Below, piece after piece: positions 24,922-33,451 of a DNA stretch of 64,000 nt. Source of the stretch: Riemerella anatipestifer_E (GTDB taxonomy: Bacteria; Bacteroidota; Bacteroidia; Flavobacteriales; Weeksellaceae); NCBI RefSeq assembly GCF_009932355.1, contig NZ_LEKU01000014.1, positions 1 through 64,000 on the forward strand, in the 5' to 3' direction. How positions within the stretch are numbered: position 1 is the first letter of the stretch; every line of letters begins with the position of its first letter. Position numbers and translations under genes: made by a program. The notes under the pieces were generated by a model. The model had not been told where the DNA came from. It searched no databases and saw only the letters and a list, made by a program, of their open reading frames with translations.

Positions 24922-26532
24922 ATGGATTATATATTAAAATATACCGTTTTTGTACTCATTCTTTCTGTACTAATGGGTATTTCTACATGGAAACTGTTTA
25001 AGAAAATGGGATACAATCCTGTTTTTGCTTTTATACCATTTTATAACTACTTTATAGTTTTAAAAGAAACCGAACAGCCGAAATGGTGGGTTGTATTATC
25101 CTACTTCCCTATTGTAGGTCCTATTATGATGTCTGTTTTTCACTTACATCTTATGAAGAAATTTGGGAAAACAGATATTGTAAGTCAAATTCTTACAGTA
25201 GTATTACCGTTTATCTATATGGCAACGGTTAATTACAACCCTAAAACTGAAATTGAAGAAAAAGACACCTTCTATCTAAGTGGAGAAGAAAAGGAAGAGA
25301 AAAAAGAATCTTTCTTAGGGTCTATTACTTTCGCTGCGGTGTTTGCTACGGTAATACATACTTTTATTACTCAGCCATTTGGCATTCCTACAGGGTCTAT
25401 GGAGCGTACTTTATTGGTGGGAGATTTCTTGTTTGTTAATAAACTCAACTACGGCTATAGAATGCCTATGAGACCTTTAGCTATACCATTTTTGCAAGGA
25501 ACAATAATGGATACAGGAGAGCCTAAAAATCCAAAGGACGACCCTAAGTCTTATGTAGAAGCCGTTAAACTACCTTATTTTAGACTACCTGGTTGGGAGA
25601 AAGTAGAACGTAACGATATTGTGGTATTTAATTATCCGCAAGACTCTGTACATACCGCTATAGACAGAAAAGATGCCTATGTGAAAAGGTGTGTGGCTGT
25701 AGGCGGTGATGTTTTAGAGGTTAGAAAAGGGAGACTTTTCATCAATGGTAAGCCAGAGGTTATTTTAGGCGACCAAGAAAATCAAGTTTCTTATCTTGTA
25801 TATACTTCTCAACAGATAGATGTTAATCAACTTTGGAATCGTTTGGGATATTTACCTTTACAGGAAGGAGCTACTGCAGATGGTTATGTTTACCATTTCC
25901 AAGGGCTTACAGATAAGTTGTTAGCAGATATTAAACAACTTCCTGAATTTGTAAAAGCGGAAGAAATACTTTCTGAAAAAGGTGAAAAAACAATTTCTTA
26001 CCTTAATCCTCAACAGACTAAAATTGATACGACTAATACCATTTTCCCAATCAATAAAGATTGGAATCAGGATTGGTACGGACCTATTAGAATTCCTAAA
26101 AAAGGAGATGTAGTAAAAATCAATCAAGAAACACTTCCTGAATACCAATGGATTATTTCTAAATATGAACACAATAAACTAGAAAACAAAAACGGAAAAA
26201 TCTACATCAATGGTAAAGAAGCCAATGAGTACACCATCAAACAAGATTATTACTTTATGATGGGGGATAACCGTGATGCTTCATTAGACGCAAGATTTTT
26301 CGGATTTGTGCCAGAAGAATACATCGTAGGAAAACCAATGTTTACTTGGATGAGTCTGCAAGGTGTCTTTGATGAAGGACCTAAAAAAATAAGATGGGAC
26401 AGAATGTTTAAAGCTACTAATACAGGAGAAGCTAACAAAACTTCTTATTGGTGGATAGCCGCTATCATTCTTGGATTATTTTTCGGTTGGGAGTATATTT
26501 CTAAATTATTCAAAAAGAAAAAAGACGACTAG
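24922..26532 (+). CDS. lepB: Signal peptidase I, long Bacteroidota form
   Basis: Membrane-bound Ser/Lys peptidase that removes Sec signal peptides; 536 aa, far longer than typical LepB. Three or four N-terminal helices (about 1-105), one more at about 133-150, then GIPTGSMERTLL with nucleophile Ser159, general base Lys255 in DAYVKRCVAVGGD, and GDNRDASLDARFFGF near residues 448-462. A large insertion (about 270-400) lies between the Lys box and the last box, and a C-terminal helix (about 510-527) ends in KKKKDD. wbqC begins at the next base after the stop. Confidence 0.94.
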   Translation: MDYILKYTVFVLILSVLMGISTWKLFKKMGYNPVFAFIPFYNYFIVLKETEQPKWWVVLSYFPIVGPIMMSVFHLHLMKKFGKTDIVSQILTVVLPFIYMATVNYNPKTEIEEKDTFYLSGEEKEEKKESFLGSITFAAVFATVIHTFITQPFGIPTGSMERTLLVGDFLFVNKLNYGYRMPMRPLAIPFLQGTIMDTGEPKNPKDDPKSYVEAVKLPYFRLPGWEKVERNDIVVFNYPQDSVHTAIDRKDAYVKRCVAVGGDVLEVRKGRLFINGKPEVILGDQENQVSYLVYTSQQIDVNQLWNRLGYLPLQEGATADGYVYHFQGLTDKLLADIKQLPEFVKAEEILSEKGEKTISYLNPQQTKIDTTNTIFPINKDWNQDWYGPIRIPKKGDVVKINQETLPEYQWIISKYEHNKLENKNGKIYINGKEANEYTIKQDYYFMMGDNRDASLDARFFGFVPEEYIVGKPMFTWMSLQGVFDEGPKKIRWDRMFKATNTGEANKTSYWWIAAIILGLFFGWEYISKLFKKKKDD

Positions 26533-27141
26533 ATGAAACTATTACCTTTGTTTTACCTCCCTCCTATTTCTTGGTGGTCAGAGTTTTTGTCGGAAGAACC
26601 TATAATTCTAGAACAATACGAAAACTTCCCAAAACAAACCTACAGAAATAGAGCTAACATTTACGGTGCTAATGGTAAACTATCCCTTAGCATTCCGATA
26701 AAGCATAATGGAAAAAGAGCGTTGAAAGATTTGGAGATTTCCTATGACGAAAATTGGCAGAGTCTACATTGGAAATCTATAAAAATAGCTTACCAAACTT
26801 CGCCTTATTTTGAGTTTTATGAGTCAAAGCTGGAAAAAATATTTCAATCTAAAGAAACTTATTTAAAAGATTTTAATTTAAAGGCTTTAGATATAATTCA
26901 AAATATTTTAAAGACAGATAAAACCTTTCAACTTTCCGAAAGCTACGAGAAAGAAATTGAAGGAGAAGATTATAGAGACTGTTTTTCTGCCAAGCAGCCT
27001 ACTTCTTATGAAGTAAACGAATATTATCAAACCTTTTCTGATAAGTTGGGCTTTTTAGAAGATTTATCTATTTTAGATTTAATCTGTAACATTGGTCCAG
27101 AAGCCACAACTTATATCAGAAATGTTAAACTAAAAAAATAA
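26533..27141 (+). CDS. WbqC-like family protein
   Basis: A 202-aa WbqC family protein; family members are linked to surface polysaccharide or are uncharacterised. Opening LLPLFYLPPISWWSEFL, then the family block ENFPKQTYRNRANIYGANGKLSLSIPI and WKSIKIAYQTSPYFEFYES. The start codon is immediately adjacent to the lepB stop, indicating translational coupling. The lepB-wbqC pairing is common in Flavobacteriia; the biochemical role remains open. Confidence 0.85.
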   Translation: MKLLPLFYLPPISWWSEFLSEEPIILEQYENFPKQTYRNRANIYGANGKLSLSIPIKHNGKRALKDLEISYDENWQSLHWKSIKIAYQTSPYFEFYESKLEKIFQSKETYLKDFNLKALDIIQNILKTDKTFQLSESYEKEIEGEDYRDCFSAKQPTSYEVNEYYQTFSDKLGFLEDLSILDLICNIGPEATTYIRNVKLKK

Positions 27142-27197
27142 AATGGTATAATACTTGAAAGTCGGTATTATATTAAAGTCTAAAAAAATAAAAAATA

Positions 27198-28889
27198 ATG
27201 AAGAAAATAATGATTGCTGCTTTATTTCTAGCAGGACTGAATTTAACTTTAGCACAAGAAAAAAGAGATAAAGACGCAGAAACTTGGTATCACAAAGATT
27301 TCTCCACAACTAATGTTTATGGAGTAAATACTAACAATGCCTATAAATTTTTAGAATCTAAAGGTTTAAAGCCTAAAACTGTGGTTGTAGGTGTATTAGA
27401 TAGTGGCGTAGAAGTAGACCACCCAGGATTGGCAAAAAATATGTGGAAAAACCCTAATGAAGTTCCTAATAATGGGATAGATGATGATGGTAATGGCTAC
27501 ATAGACGATATCCACGGTTGGAATTTTATGGGAGGAAAGACAGCCGATGTAGATGTAGATAACCTAGAAGTAACTAGAGTGGTTAAGAAATACAAGCCTA
27601 TCTTTGAAGGCGATGACTCTTCTAAAAACAAAGCTAATCAAGCTCAAATGCCTGAAGAGTTTGAAATGTATATGAAATCCAAAGAGATTTTCAATAAAAA
27701 AGGAATTGAAGCTCAACAAAGTTTCCAATATTACTCTCAGTTTAAATCTAGAATTTCTGCCATTGCTAAAGTTCTAGGAGATAAAACTTTAACTGCAGAA
27801 AATTTAGCTACTATAAAACCTACTTCTCAAGAGGAAGCAATGTATTTACAGATACTCAACCAAATGGCAGCATCTAAAGAAATGCAAGGCAAAACTTCTA
27901 AAGAAGTAGAAGAAACTTTAAGCAAAGAGATTAACGATGCTTTAAAGCATTTTGAAACGCAGGCCACCAAGCAATATAATCTAGATTTTGATACAAGACA
28001 AGAAATCGTAGGAGATAACTACGAAGACTATTCTGAAAAATACTACGGTAACAACCATTACGAAGGTCCAGATGCTCAGCACGGAACTCACGTGGCTGGT
28101 ATTATTGCTGGATATCCTCATGGTAAAGAAGTGCAGTATGGTGTAGCATCTAAAGTAGCTAAGATAATGACCGTAAGAGCGGTACCAGACGGAGACGAAA
28201 GAGATAAAGATGTGGCTAATGCTATTAGATACGCTGTAGATAATGGAGCTAAAATCTTAAATATGAGCTTTGGGAAACCTGTTTCTCCAGGTAAGAAATA
28301 TGTTTGGGACGCCTTTAAATATGCTCAAGAAAAAGGAGTACTCCTTGTAAAAGCTGCAGGTAATGATAACGAAAATATAGAAGAAAATGTGTACTACCCT
28401 ACTAACTTCTACAAACCAACTGATGAAAAACCTTTCATAAACAATATGATAGTAGTTGGAGCTAGTACAAATGACAATGAGTTTCTAAGAGCTGGTTTCT
28501 CTAACTATAATGGTAAAATGGTAGATGTATTTGCTCCTGGAGATAAAATCTACTCTACCGTTCCAGATGGTAAATACGAATATCTACAAGGAACTTCTAT
28601 GGCTTCGCCAGTAGTAGCAGGCGCAGCAACGGTACTTTTAGCTTATATGCCTAACCTTACTCCAGAGCAGATTATAGAGTCATTAGTAAAAACAGCTAAT
28701 AAATCTACTGTAAATGCTATGATTAACTCAAATACTAACAATCGTTTTGATTTAATTTCTAGAGCTGGTGGTGTTATAGATACTTACAAAGCAGCAGAAT
28801 ATGCTTACAATAATTTCTACAAAGCTACCCAAAAATCAGAAACTACAAAAGCAACTAAAACAACTACAAAAAAGAGAGTGAGAAAATAA
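27198..28889 (+). CDS. Secreted subtilisin-like serine protease (S8)
   Basis: Exported peptidase of 563 aa with signal peptide (1-19, ending TLAQ). Catalytic triad: Asp68 in VVVGVLDSGVEVDHPG, His295 in QHGTHVAGI and Ser467 in GTSMASPVVAGA. The Asp-His spacing (about 227 residues) is very large; the insert (about 110-285) is helical and charged and includes TKQYNLDFDTRQE. The C-terminus ends in a Lys/Thr-rich tail, with no type IX secretion CTD visible, so it probably stays periplasmic or membrane-associated. A strong terminator follows. Confidence 0.92.
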   Translation: MKKIMIAALFLAGLNLTLAQEKRDKDAETWYHKDFSTTNVYGVNTNNAYKFLESKGLKPKTVVVGVLDSGVEVDHPGLAKNMWKNPNEVPNNGIDDDGNGYIDDIHGWNFMGGKTADVDVDNLEVTRVVKKYKPIFEGDDSSKNKANQAQMPEEFEMYMKSKEIFNKKGIEAQQSFQYYSQFKSRISAIAKVLGDKTLTAENLATIKPTSQEEAMYLQILNQMAASKEMQGKTSKEVEETLSKEINDALKHFETQATKQYNLDFDTRQEIVGDNYEDYSEKYYGNNHYEGPDAQHGTHVAGIIAGYPHGKEVQYGVASKVAKIMTVRAVPDGDERDKDVANAIRYAVDNGAKILNMSFGKPVSPGKKYVWDAFKYAQEKGVLLVKAAGNDNENIEENVYYPTNFYKPTDEKPFINNMIVVGASTNDNEFLRAGFSNYNGKMVDVFAPGDKIYSTVPDGKYEYLQGTSMASPVVAGAATVLLAYMPNLTPEQIIESLVKTANKSTVNAMINSNTNNRFDLISRAGGVIDTYKAAEYAYNNFYKATQKSETTKATKTTTKKRVRK

Positions 28890-28918
28890 TATTTTCTTAG
28901 TTTTACTTTAACCAATAG

Positions 28919-28950
28919 AAGTCATCAAAATATTTTGATGACTTTTTTTA
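28919..28950 (+). terminator. Terminator after the subtilase gene
   Basis: A 26-bp perfect palindrome (AAGTCATCAAAAT and its complement) followed by TTTTT; textbook rho-independent form. Confidence 0.88.
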
Positions 28951-29019
28951 TTTTTAATTTTCAGATGAGGCAACCTTTTTATTATTTTGCCGTCTTATGA
29001 ATAGAAGAAACCAATCACC

Positions 29020-29562
29020 GTGATTTCAAAAGAGATTTTTAACTTATTAAAACAAAATAACCGACTCGCACAAAAGCAAGTTTATGATGCTTTTTCGGGT
29101 AAAATGTTAGCCATAGCAAAATCTTATACTAATAATCTATCCGATGCGGAAGATGCTTTATTAAAGGCTTTTTATACTGTTTTTACAAAAATAGACACTT
29201 GTAAAGGGGCAGAGTTTTTCACCTTTTGGTTAAGAAGAATTGTTATAAATGAAGCCATTAGCATCGTACGAAAACAGAAGCACATTTTATACATAGAAAA
29301 AGACATAAATGATGACCTACAAGACGAACCAGAAGATACAGAAACACAAAATCATTTATTGGATATTCCGATAGAAGAGTTGTTATCAGAAATGCCATTG
29401 GGCTATAAACTTGTATTTAACCTGTATGTATTTGAAGAAAAAAAACACTCCGAAATTGCAGAAATCCTCAATATAAAAGAAGGAACTAGCAAAAGTCAAT
29501 TTAATAAAGCTAAAAAGTGGCTCAAAGAATTCATCACTCAAAAACAATCTTATGGAAAATAA
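29020..29562 (+). CDS. ECF-type RNA polymerase sigma factor
   Basis: Sigma-70 family regulator of 180 aa. Region 2 (about 15-85: AQKQVYDAFSGKMLAIAKSY...FTFWLRRIVINEAISIVRK) and region 4 (about 125-175: MPLGYKLVFNLYVFEEKKHSEIAEIL...GTSKSQFNKAKKWLKEF) are clear. It starts with GTG at 29020. It overlaps the next gene by 11 bp; that gene encodes a single-pass membrane protein likely to act as anti-sigma factor, and an envelope protein follows. Likely an envelope-responsive regulatory unit. Confidence 0.88.
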   Translation: MISKEIFNLLKQNNRLAQKQVYDAFSGKMLAIAKSYTNNLSDAEDALLKAFYTVFTKIDTCKGAEFFTFWLRRIVINEAISIVRKQKHILYIEKDINDDLQDEPEDTETQNHLLDIPIEELLSEMPLGYKLVFNLYVFEEKKHSEIAEILNIKEGTSKSQFNKAKKWLKEFITQKQSYGK

Positions 29563-30214
29563 AAATTTAAAGCATAGCTACGAAAACCTTTCCGAAAAGC
29601 CTTCTCCTATGCTATGGGAAAAGCTAGAAGAAAAATTAGAAACAAACGAAAAAGTGACTCCTATTTTCAGCATCAAAAAAATAATGAGATATGCTGCTGT
29701 ATTTTTGGCTTTAGTTAGCCTTGGAGGTTTATTATGGAAATTAAATATACCTAGCATTCCCGAACATAGCAATGCTATTGTTTCTAATCAAACTACCACT
29801 ACAAAAACACCAGTGGAAAGCACTACCAAAAATATTATTTCACAAGAAACTTTACCCGTAGAAAAAAAGAATGAAACAGAAATTAAACCTCAATTAAAAG
29901 TAGAAAAAAATAATTATCAAGCTATTGCTAAAAATAACCATACAAACAAAGACAGCCTAAGAATTAAAGATTTAGAAAATTCTGAAATCTTAGCTAAATC
30001 ATCTGAAGAAAAAAAGGAAGAAACTTATGTAACAGCTGACCAATTGCTCTTTGGTAGAGAAATAGACAAAGAAAAGAGAAATCAATCAGAAAGTAAATCT
30101 AAACTTGGAAAAGTAGATAAAAAGGAAGCTAAAGAAAATACGTTCCCTATTGAAATTAAAGAACCCAAAGAAGTGGAAGTTCTCGGTGTAAAAGTATATT
30201 CAAAAGAAAAATAA
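29552..30214 (+). CDS. Putative membrane regulator (anti-sigma-like), 220 aa
   Basis: Cytoplasmic N-terminus (LWEKLEEKLETNEK), one transmembrane helix (about residues 47-65) and a long Lys/Glu/Thr-rich extracytoplasmic tail. This matches the topology of Bacteroidota anti-sigma factors paired with ECF sigma genes. There is no zinc-binding ZAS motif, so identity rests on topology and on the 11-bp overlap with the sigma factor gene. Function inferred. Confidence 0.7.
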   Translation: MENKNLKHSYENLSEKPSPMLWEKLEEKLETNEKVTPIFSIKKIMRYAAVFLALVSLGGLLWKLNIPSIPEHSNAIVSNQTTTTKTPVESTTKNIISQETLPVEKKNETEIKPQLKVEKNNYQAIAKNNHTNKDSLRIKDLENSEILAKSSEEKKEETYVTADQLLFGREIDKEKRNQSESKSKLGKVDKKEAKENTFPIEIKEPKEVEVLGVKVYSKEK

Positions 30215-30246
30215 TATATAGAATTAGATTAAAAACTTATCACATT

Positions 30247-31317
30247 ATGAAAACTCAAATTTTATTGTTCAGCACCATGGTATTCGCTATGATGGTATCT
30301 GCCCAAGAAAACAAGCTTAAAACTTATAGCAAAAAGGTGGACAGTATTGTACTATCAGAAAAACAGCTTATGAATAAAGAAATAGATTCTTTGGAAGTTC
30401 TTTATTCTGATAAAAAGCTTTCACACGAAAACCTTTTAAACCAAAAGTCAGAAATTGCTCGTAAGTACGAACAACGCATTAACACCAAAATCCAAGAAGA
30501 GAAAAAAACTCTAGAAGAATTCACCAAAGAACAGGTAAGACACAGAGTACTTTCTCCCGAAAATGATACTATAAGAGGGTTTTTCGTTATAAGAAAAAAC
30601 AGCATCGATATTAGATCTAGCAAAAAGAAAACCCCAGCTTCATTGCTTAAAAAATCTGGGCTATCTGTCTCCTACGCCTTTCTCAACTTAACTGAAAATG
30701 CAGGAAGCCTTAATCCGTTTGAAACAGCCTCTAATATGCGTATAGGCAACTCACATAGTTTTGAGGTACAAGCTAGAAAGGAAAGACAAATAGGCAATAC
30801 CATCAGTCCGTTATTCATCCGCTACGGATTAGCGTATAGATCAGACACCTATATGCCAAAACGCCCTTTGGTTTTTCAACAAGAAAATAGACACCTCCAA
30901 CTATCAGAATTCCAAGAAGGCTCTTTAAAGCGCTCTAAACTTCGCCATGTCTATCTTACATTTCCTATAGAGTTTCAGTATGTGCTGAACCCTAGCTATA
31001 CGGAATACAAGGGGAAATCTTATCTAGATAATAGCAAAAAACAATGGCGTATAGGCTTTGGAGCTTACGGAGGTATCAACCTAAGAAGTTTAATTAAAGT
31101 GAAATATTACAACGAAGGCGGAAAGTTCAAAAAATACCAAAACAAAATAGATTATGGTGTAAATTCGTTTCTATTTGGAGCTAAATTCAGTGTAAGCTAC
31201 GGAGGGTTTAATCTATTCATCAAAAAAGACTTCACTCCAATATTCAACGATGAAGCTCTTATCCCTTCTAAAAACGGAATACAAATTGGATTGGATATTA
31301 TGAACCTTAATTTCTAA
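30247..31317 (+). CDS. Putative outer-membrane protein with coiled-coil N-terminus
   Basis: Signal peptide (1-19, ending MMVSAQ), a charged coiled-coil-prone segment (about 25-95) and a C-terminal part (about 150-356) with alternating strands such as SPLFIRYGLAYRSDTYM, YLTFPIEFQYVLNPSY, RIGFGAYGGINLRS and FLFGAKFSVSYGGFNLFIKKDF, which fits an outer-membrane beta barrel ending in Leu-Asn-Phe. It sits 32 bp after the putative anti-sigma gene and is the probable envelope component of this unit. No named family recognised. Confidence 0.7.
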   Translation: MKTQILLFSTMVFAMMVSAQENKLKTYSKKVDSIVLSEKQLMNKEIDSLEVLYSDKKLSHENLLNQKSEIARKYEQRINTKIQEEKKTLEEFTKEQVRHRVLSPENDTIRGFFVIRKNSIDIRSSKKKTPASLLKKSGLSVSYAFLNLTENAGSLNPFETASNMRIGNSHSFEVQARKERQIGNTISPLFIRYGLAYRSDTYMPKRPLVFQQENRHLQLSEFQEGSLKRSKLRHVYLTFPIEFQYVLNPSYTEYKGKSYLDNSKKQWRIGFGAYGGINLRSLIKVKYYNEGGKFKKYQNKIDYGVNSFLFGAKFSVSYGGFNLFIKKDFTPIFNDEALIPSKNGIQIGLDIMNLNF

Positions 31318-31358
31318 ATTCCTTAACATAGATCAATAATTTAGAATTAGAATAAATG

Positions 31359-31366
31359 TATATTTG
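31359..31366 (+). promoter_or_regulatory. -7 element upstream of the YceI gene
   Basis: TATATTTG fits TAnnTTTG, 21 bp before the start codon; no strong -33 element. Confidence 0.5.
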
Positions 31367-31387
31367 CACTAGTAAAATAATTAAACA

Positions 31388-31960
31388 ATGAAAAAAATAG
31401 CATTATTATTCGTTATGGTAGGTGGGCTACTTACAGCTCAGACCAAAAATCTAAAAGTAGAAAAAGCCAATATTAACTGGTGGGGTTATAAGGTAATGAA
31501 ATCCGACGCTTCCTCTCATAATGGGACATTAGGAGTAAAAAATGGCACTGTAGTTTTAAAAAATAACCAGTTAGCTGGAGGTACTTTCCTTTTGGATATG
31601 ACGAGCATCAACGCCACAGACCTCACAGGAGAGTATCAAACAAAACTCAATAATCATCTTAAAAATGGAGATTTTTTTGAGGTAGAGAAATATCCTACGG
31701 GAAGCTTTAAAATCACCTCTCTTAAAAAAACAGGAAAAGCAGATTACAACTACCTTATTACAGGGGCACTTACTATAAAGGGCAAAACCAATACCGTAAC
31801 TTTCCCTGCAAAAATAGATGTAAACAAAGGAGAAGTTACCTTAACTTCGGATAAATTCTCTATTGATAGACAAAAATGGGGTATTGTTTACCAATCTACT
31901 ATGAAAGATGTAGTCATTAAAGACAATATGGATTTACAAGTAAGTTTTACTGCTAAGTAA
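31388..31960 (+). CDS. YceI family periplasmic protein
   Basis: Lipocalin-like isoprenoid-binding family, 190 aa. Signal peptide ends at about residue 18 (LLTAQ). The YceI blocks are present: INWWGYKVMKSDASSHNGTL, GGTFLLDMTSINATDLTG, LKNGDFFEVEKYPTGSFKIT and FPAKIDVNKGEVTLTSDKFSIDRQKWGI. The ligand is probably a polyisoprenoid in the periplasm. It has its own -7 element and a terminator directly after it, so it appears monocistronic. Confidence 0.9.
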   Translation: MKKIALLFVMVGGLLTAQTKNLKVEKANINWWGYKVMKSDASSHNGTLGVKNGTVVLKNNQLAGGTFLLDMTSINATDLTGEYQTKLNNHLKNGDFFEVEKYPTGSFKITSLKKTGKADYNYLITGALTIKGKTNTVTFPAKIDVNKGEVTLTSDKFSIDRQKWGIVYQSTMKDVVIKDNMDLQVSFTAK

Positions 31961-31987
31961 ATAACTCTAACATTGAGCATAAAAAAT

Positions 31988-32030
31988 AATAAGTTGGATT
32001 TTTATCAAGTCCAACTTATTTATTTTATAA
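31988..32030 (+). terminator. Terminator of the YceI gene
   Basis: 11-bp stem AATAAGTTGGA / TCCAACTTATT with an 11-base loop, followed by TATTTTAT. Confidence 0.8.
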
Positions 32031-32114
32031 ATAATTCAGTTCTTTCACTTTGGTTTCAGAAAATTCCCCTGATTTATACTGAATTAAATAACTCCAAAAT
32101 ACACACAATTTTAG

Positions 32115-32122
32115 TACCTTTG
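32115..32122 (+). promoter_or_regulatory. -7 element upstream of the barstar-like gene
   Basis: TACCTTTG fits TAnnTTTG and lies 23 bp before the start codon at 32146. Confidence 0.5.
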
Positions 32123-32145
32123 TCGTATTATTTTTTAAGCTTAGA

Positions 32146-32439
32146 ATGGTTATGCAAACTGTATATATAGATTTTTTTAATATTGGCGATGAGGAAGATT
32201 TTTATTCTCAATTAAAAGAAAAATTATCTCTTCCCGATTATTTCGGAAATAATCTAGATGCTCTCTACGACTCCATTAGTGGAGATATAGAACTTCCTCT
32301 ACACCTAGAATTTGTAAATATGACTGTAGAGCAACTGGAAGATTTTGAAGACCTCTTGGCTACCCTTGAAGAAGCTGATGAGGAGATAGATGGTTTTAGT
32401 TTTTCCTACTATCTTGAGCAATACGAAGACGAAGATTAA
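32146..32439 (+). CDS. Barstar-family (RNase inhibitor-like) protein
   Basis: A 97-aa acidic protein with the barstar fold pattern: YIDFFNIGDEEDFYSQLKEKL, then LPDYFGNNLDALYDSISG (the typical 'FGxNLDALxD' helix) and a C-terminal acidic tail. No barnase-like RNase gene is near, so it may be an orphan antitoxin or have a different partner. A start at the Met at 32152 is also possible. Its stop overlaps the 3' end of the convergent glycosyltransferase gene by 4 bp. Confidence 0.85.
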   Translation: MVMQTVYIDFFNIGDEEDFYSQLKEKLSLPDYFGNNLDALYDSISGDIELPLHLEFVNMTVEQLEDFEDLLATLEEADEEIDGFSFSYYLEQYEDED

Positions 32440-33437
32440 AATCTATGAAAATGGCTTGGGAACGCTTCTTTAGGGTCTTGTTTTAGAACATTTAGCTTTA
32501 CCCAAGACTTAAGAAAACCATATCCATACGAAAACATTTGCACATAGGTTGCCATAACTGCCATTATAGCAATACTGATATTTTTAGTTTTTATAAGTGC
32601 GTGTATCCAAACTACAAAAGTATATAAGCCGTAAAGCCCGAGTAATAAGCCATTATGCCAAATAAAATAATGTAAAAATCCTATAATATAGCCTATCAAA
32701 AACAAACTAGGAAACCAAAAAGTAGGCTTTACATATTTAGGATGTCTTTGGTTGAGAATAGGACGAGCAATCCCAAACTGATAGACCTGTTTTGAGAATT
32801 TACCTAAATCGGTTCTGCGTTTATGATACACCCCAATACTATCAAAAAAAGCCGTTTTACAGCCTGCCTCCCATAACGACATAGACAGGTCCGGGTCTTC
32901 TCCTATACGCATTTCAGAAAAACCTCCTACCTGCTCAAAAGCTGATTTTTTAACACCCATATTAAAACTTCTCGGCTGAAATCGTGATACCGCTTTTTTA
33001 CTACCTCTAATCCCTCCTGTTGTAAAAACGGAAGTCATAGAATAAGAAATGGCTTTCTGCATAAGGTTAAATCCTCTATGGGCTTTATCCGCCCCACCAA
33101 AGGCATCACAAGACGTTTTAGAAATATTATTTTTTATTTCTTCTATATAGTTATTTTCCACAATCACATCACTATCTACAAATACCAGCCAATCGCCTGT
33201 GGCACGCCTTGCACCGTAGTTTCTTGTTAAACCAGGACCAGAGTTTTCTTTCCTAAAAAACTGAATGTTCAGCATTTCCTCAAATAATGCTATTGTAGGT
33301 CGTAAATCTACAACTGAACCATCATCTACTACAATCACCTCAAACGCTTTATCCGTCTGACTAGATAGGGAATTTAACAATTCAAAAAGTTCGTCTTTCC
33401 TATTATAGATAGCAATAATGATAGAAATACTAGGCAT
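32436..33437 (-). CDS. Family 2 glycosyltransferase with membrane tail
   Basis: GT-A fold enzyme of 333 aa: ISIIIAIYNRKDELFELL at the N-terminus, VIVVDDGS, GDWLVFVDSDVIVE (DxD-type metal site) and GGFSEMRIGEDPDLSMSLWEAG in the acceptor region. Three hydrophobic helices (about 236-312) anchor the C-terminus. It probably builds a surface glycan or modifies a lipid carrier. It follows the rRNA methyltransferase gene by 14 bp on the same strand, probably co-transcribed. Confidence 0.88.
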   Translation of the reverse strand: MPSISIIIAIYNRKDELFELLNSLSSQTDKAFEVIVVDDGSVVDLRPTIALFEEMLNIQFFRKENSGPGLTRNYGARRATGDWLVFVDSDVIVENNYIEEIKNNISKTSCDAFGGADKAHRGFNLMQKAISYSMTSVFTTGGIRGSKKAVSRFQPRSFNMGVKKSAFEQVGGFSEMRIGEDPDLSMSLWEAGCKTAFFDSIGVYHKRRTDLGKFSKQVYQFGIARPILNQRHPKYVKPTFWFPSLFLIGYIIGFLHYFIWHNGLLLGLYGLYTFVVWIHALIKTKNISIAIMAVMATYVQMFSYGYGFLKSWVKLNVLKQDPKEAFPSHFHRF

Positions 33438-33451
33438 AAAATAAAGAGTAT

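Noticed and set aside
27148..27173. TATAATAC...GTATTATA hairpin before the subtilase gene
   Set aside because: Short AT-only stem without a T-run; could be chance in AT-rich DNA.
31973..32170. 65-codon plus-strand frame between yceI and the barstar-like gene
   Set aside because: Spans the yceI terminator hairpin and overlaps the start of the barstar-like gene in another frame; starts with TTG/non-ATG and has no family pattern.
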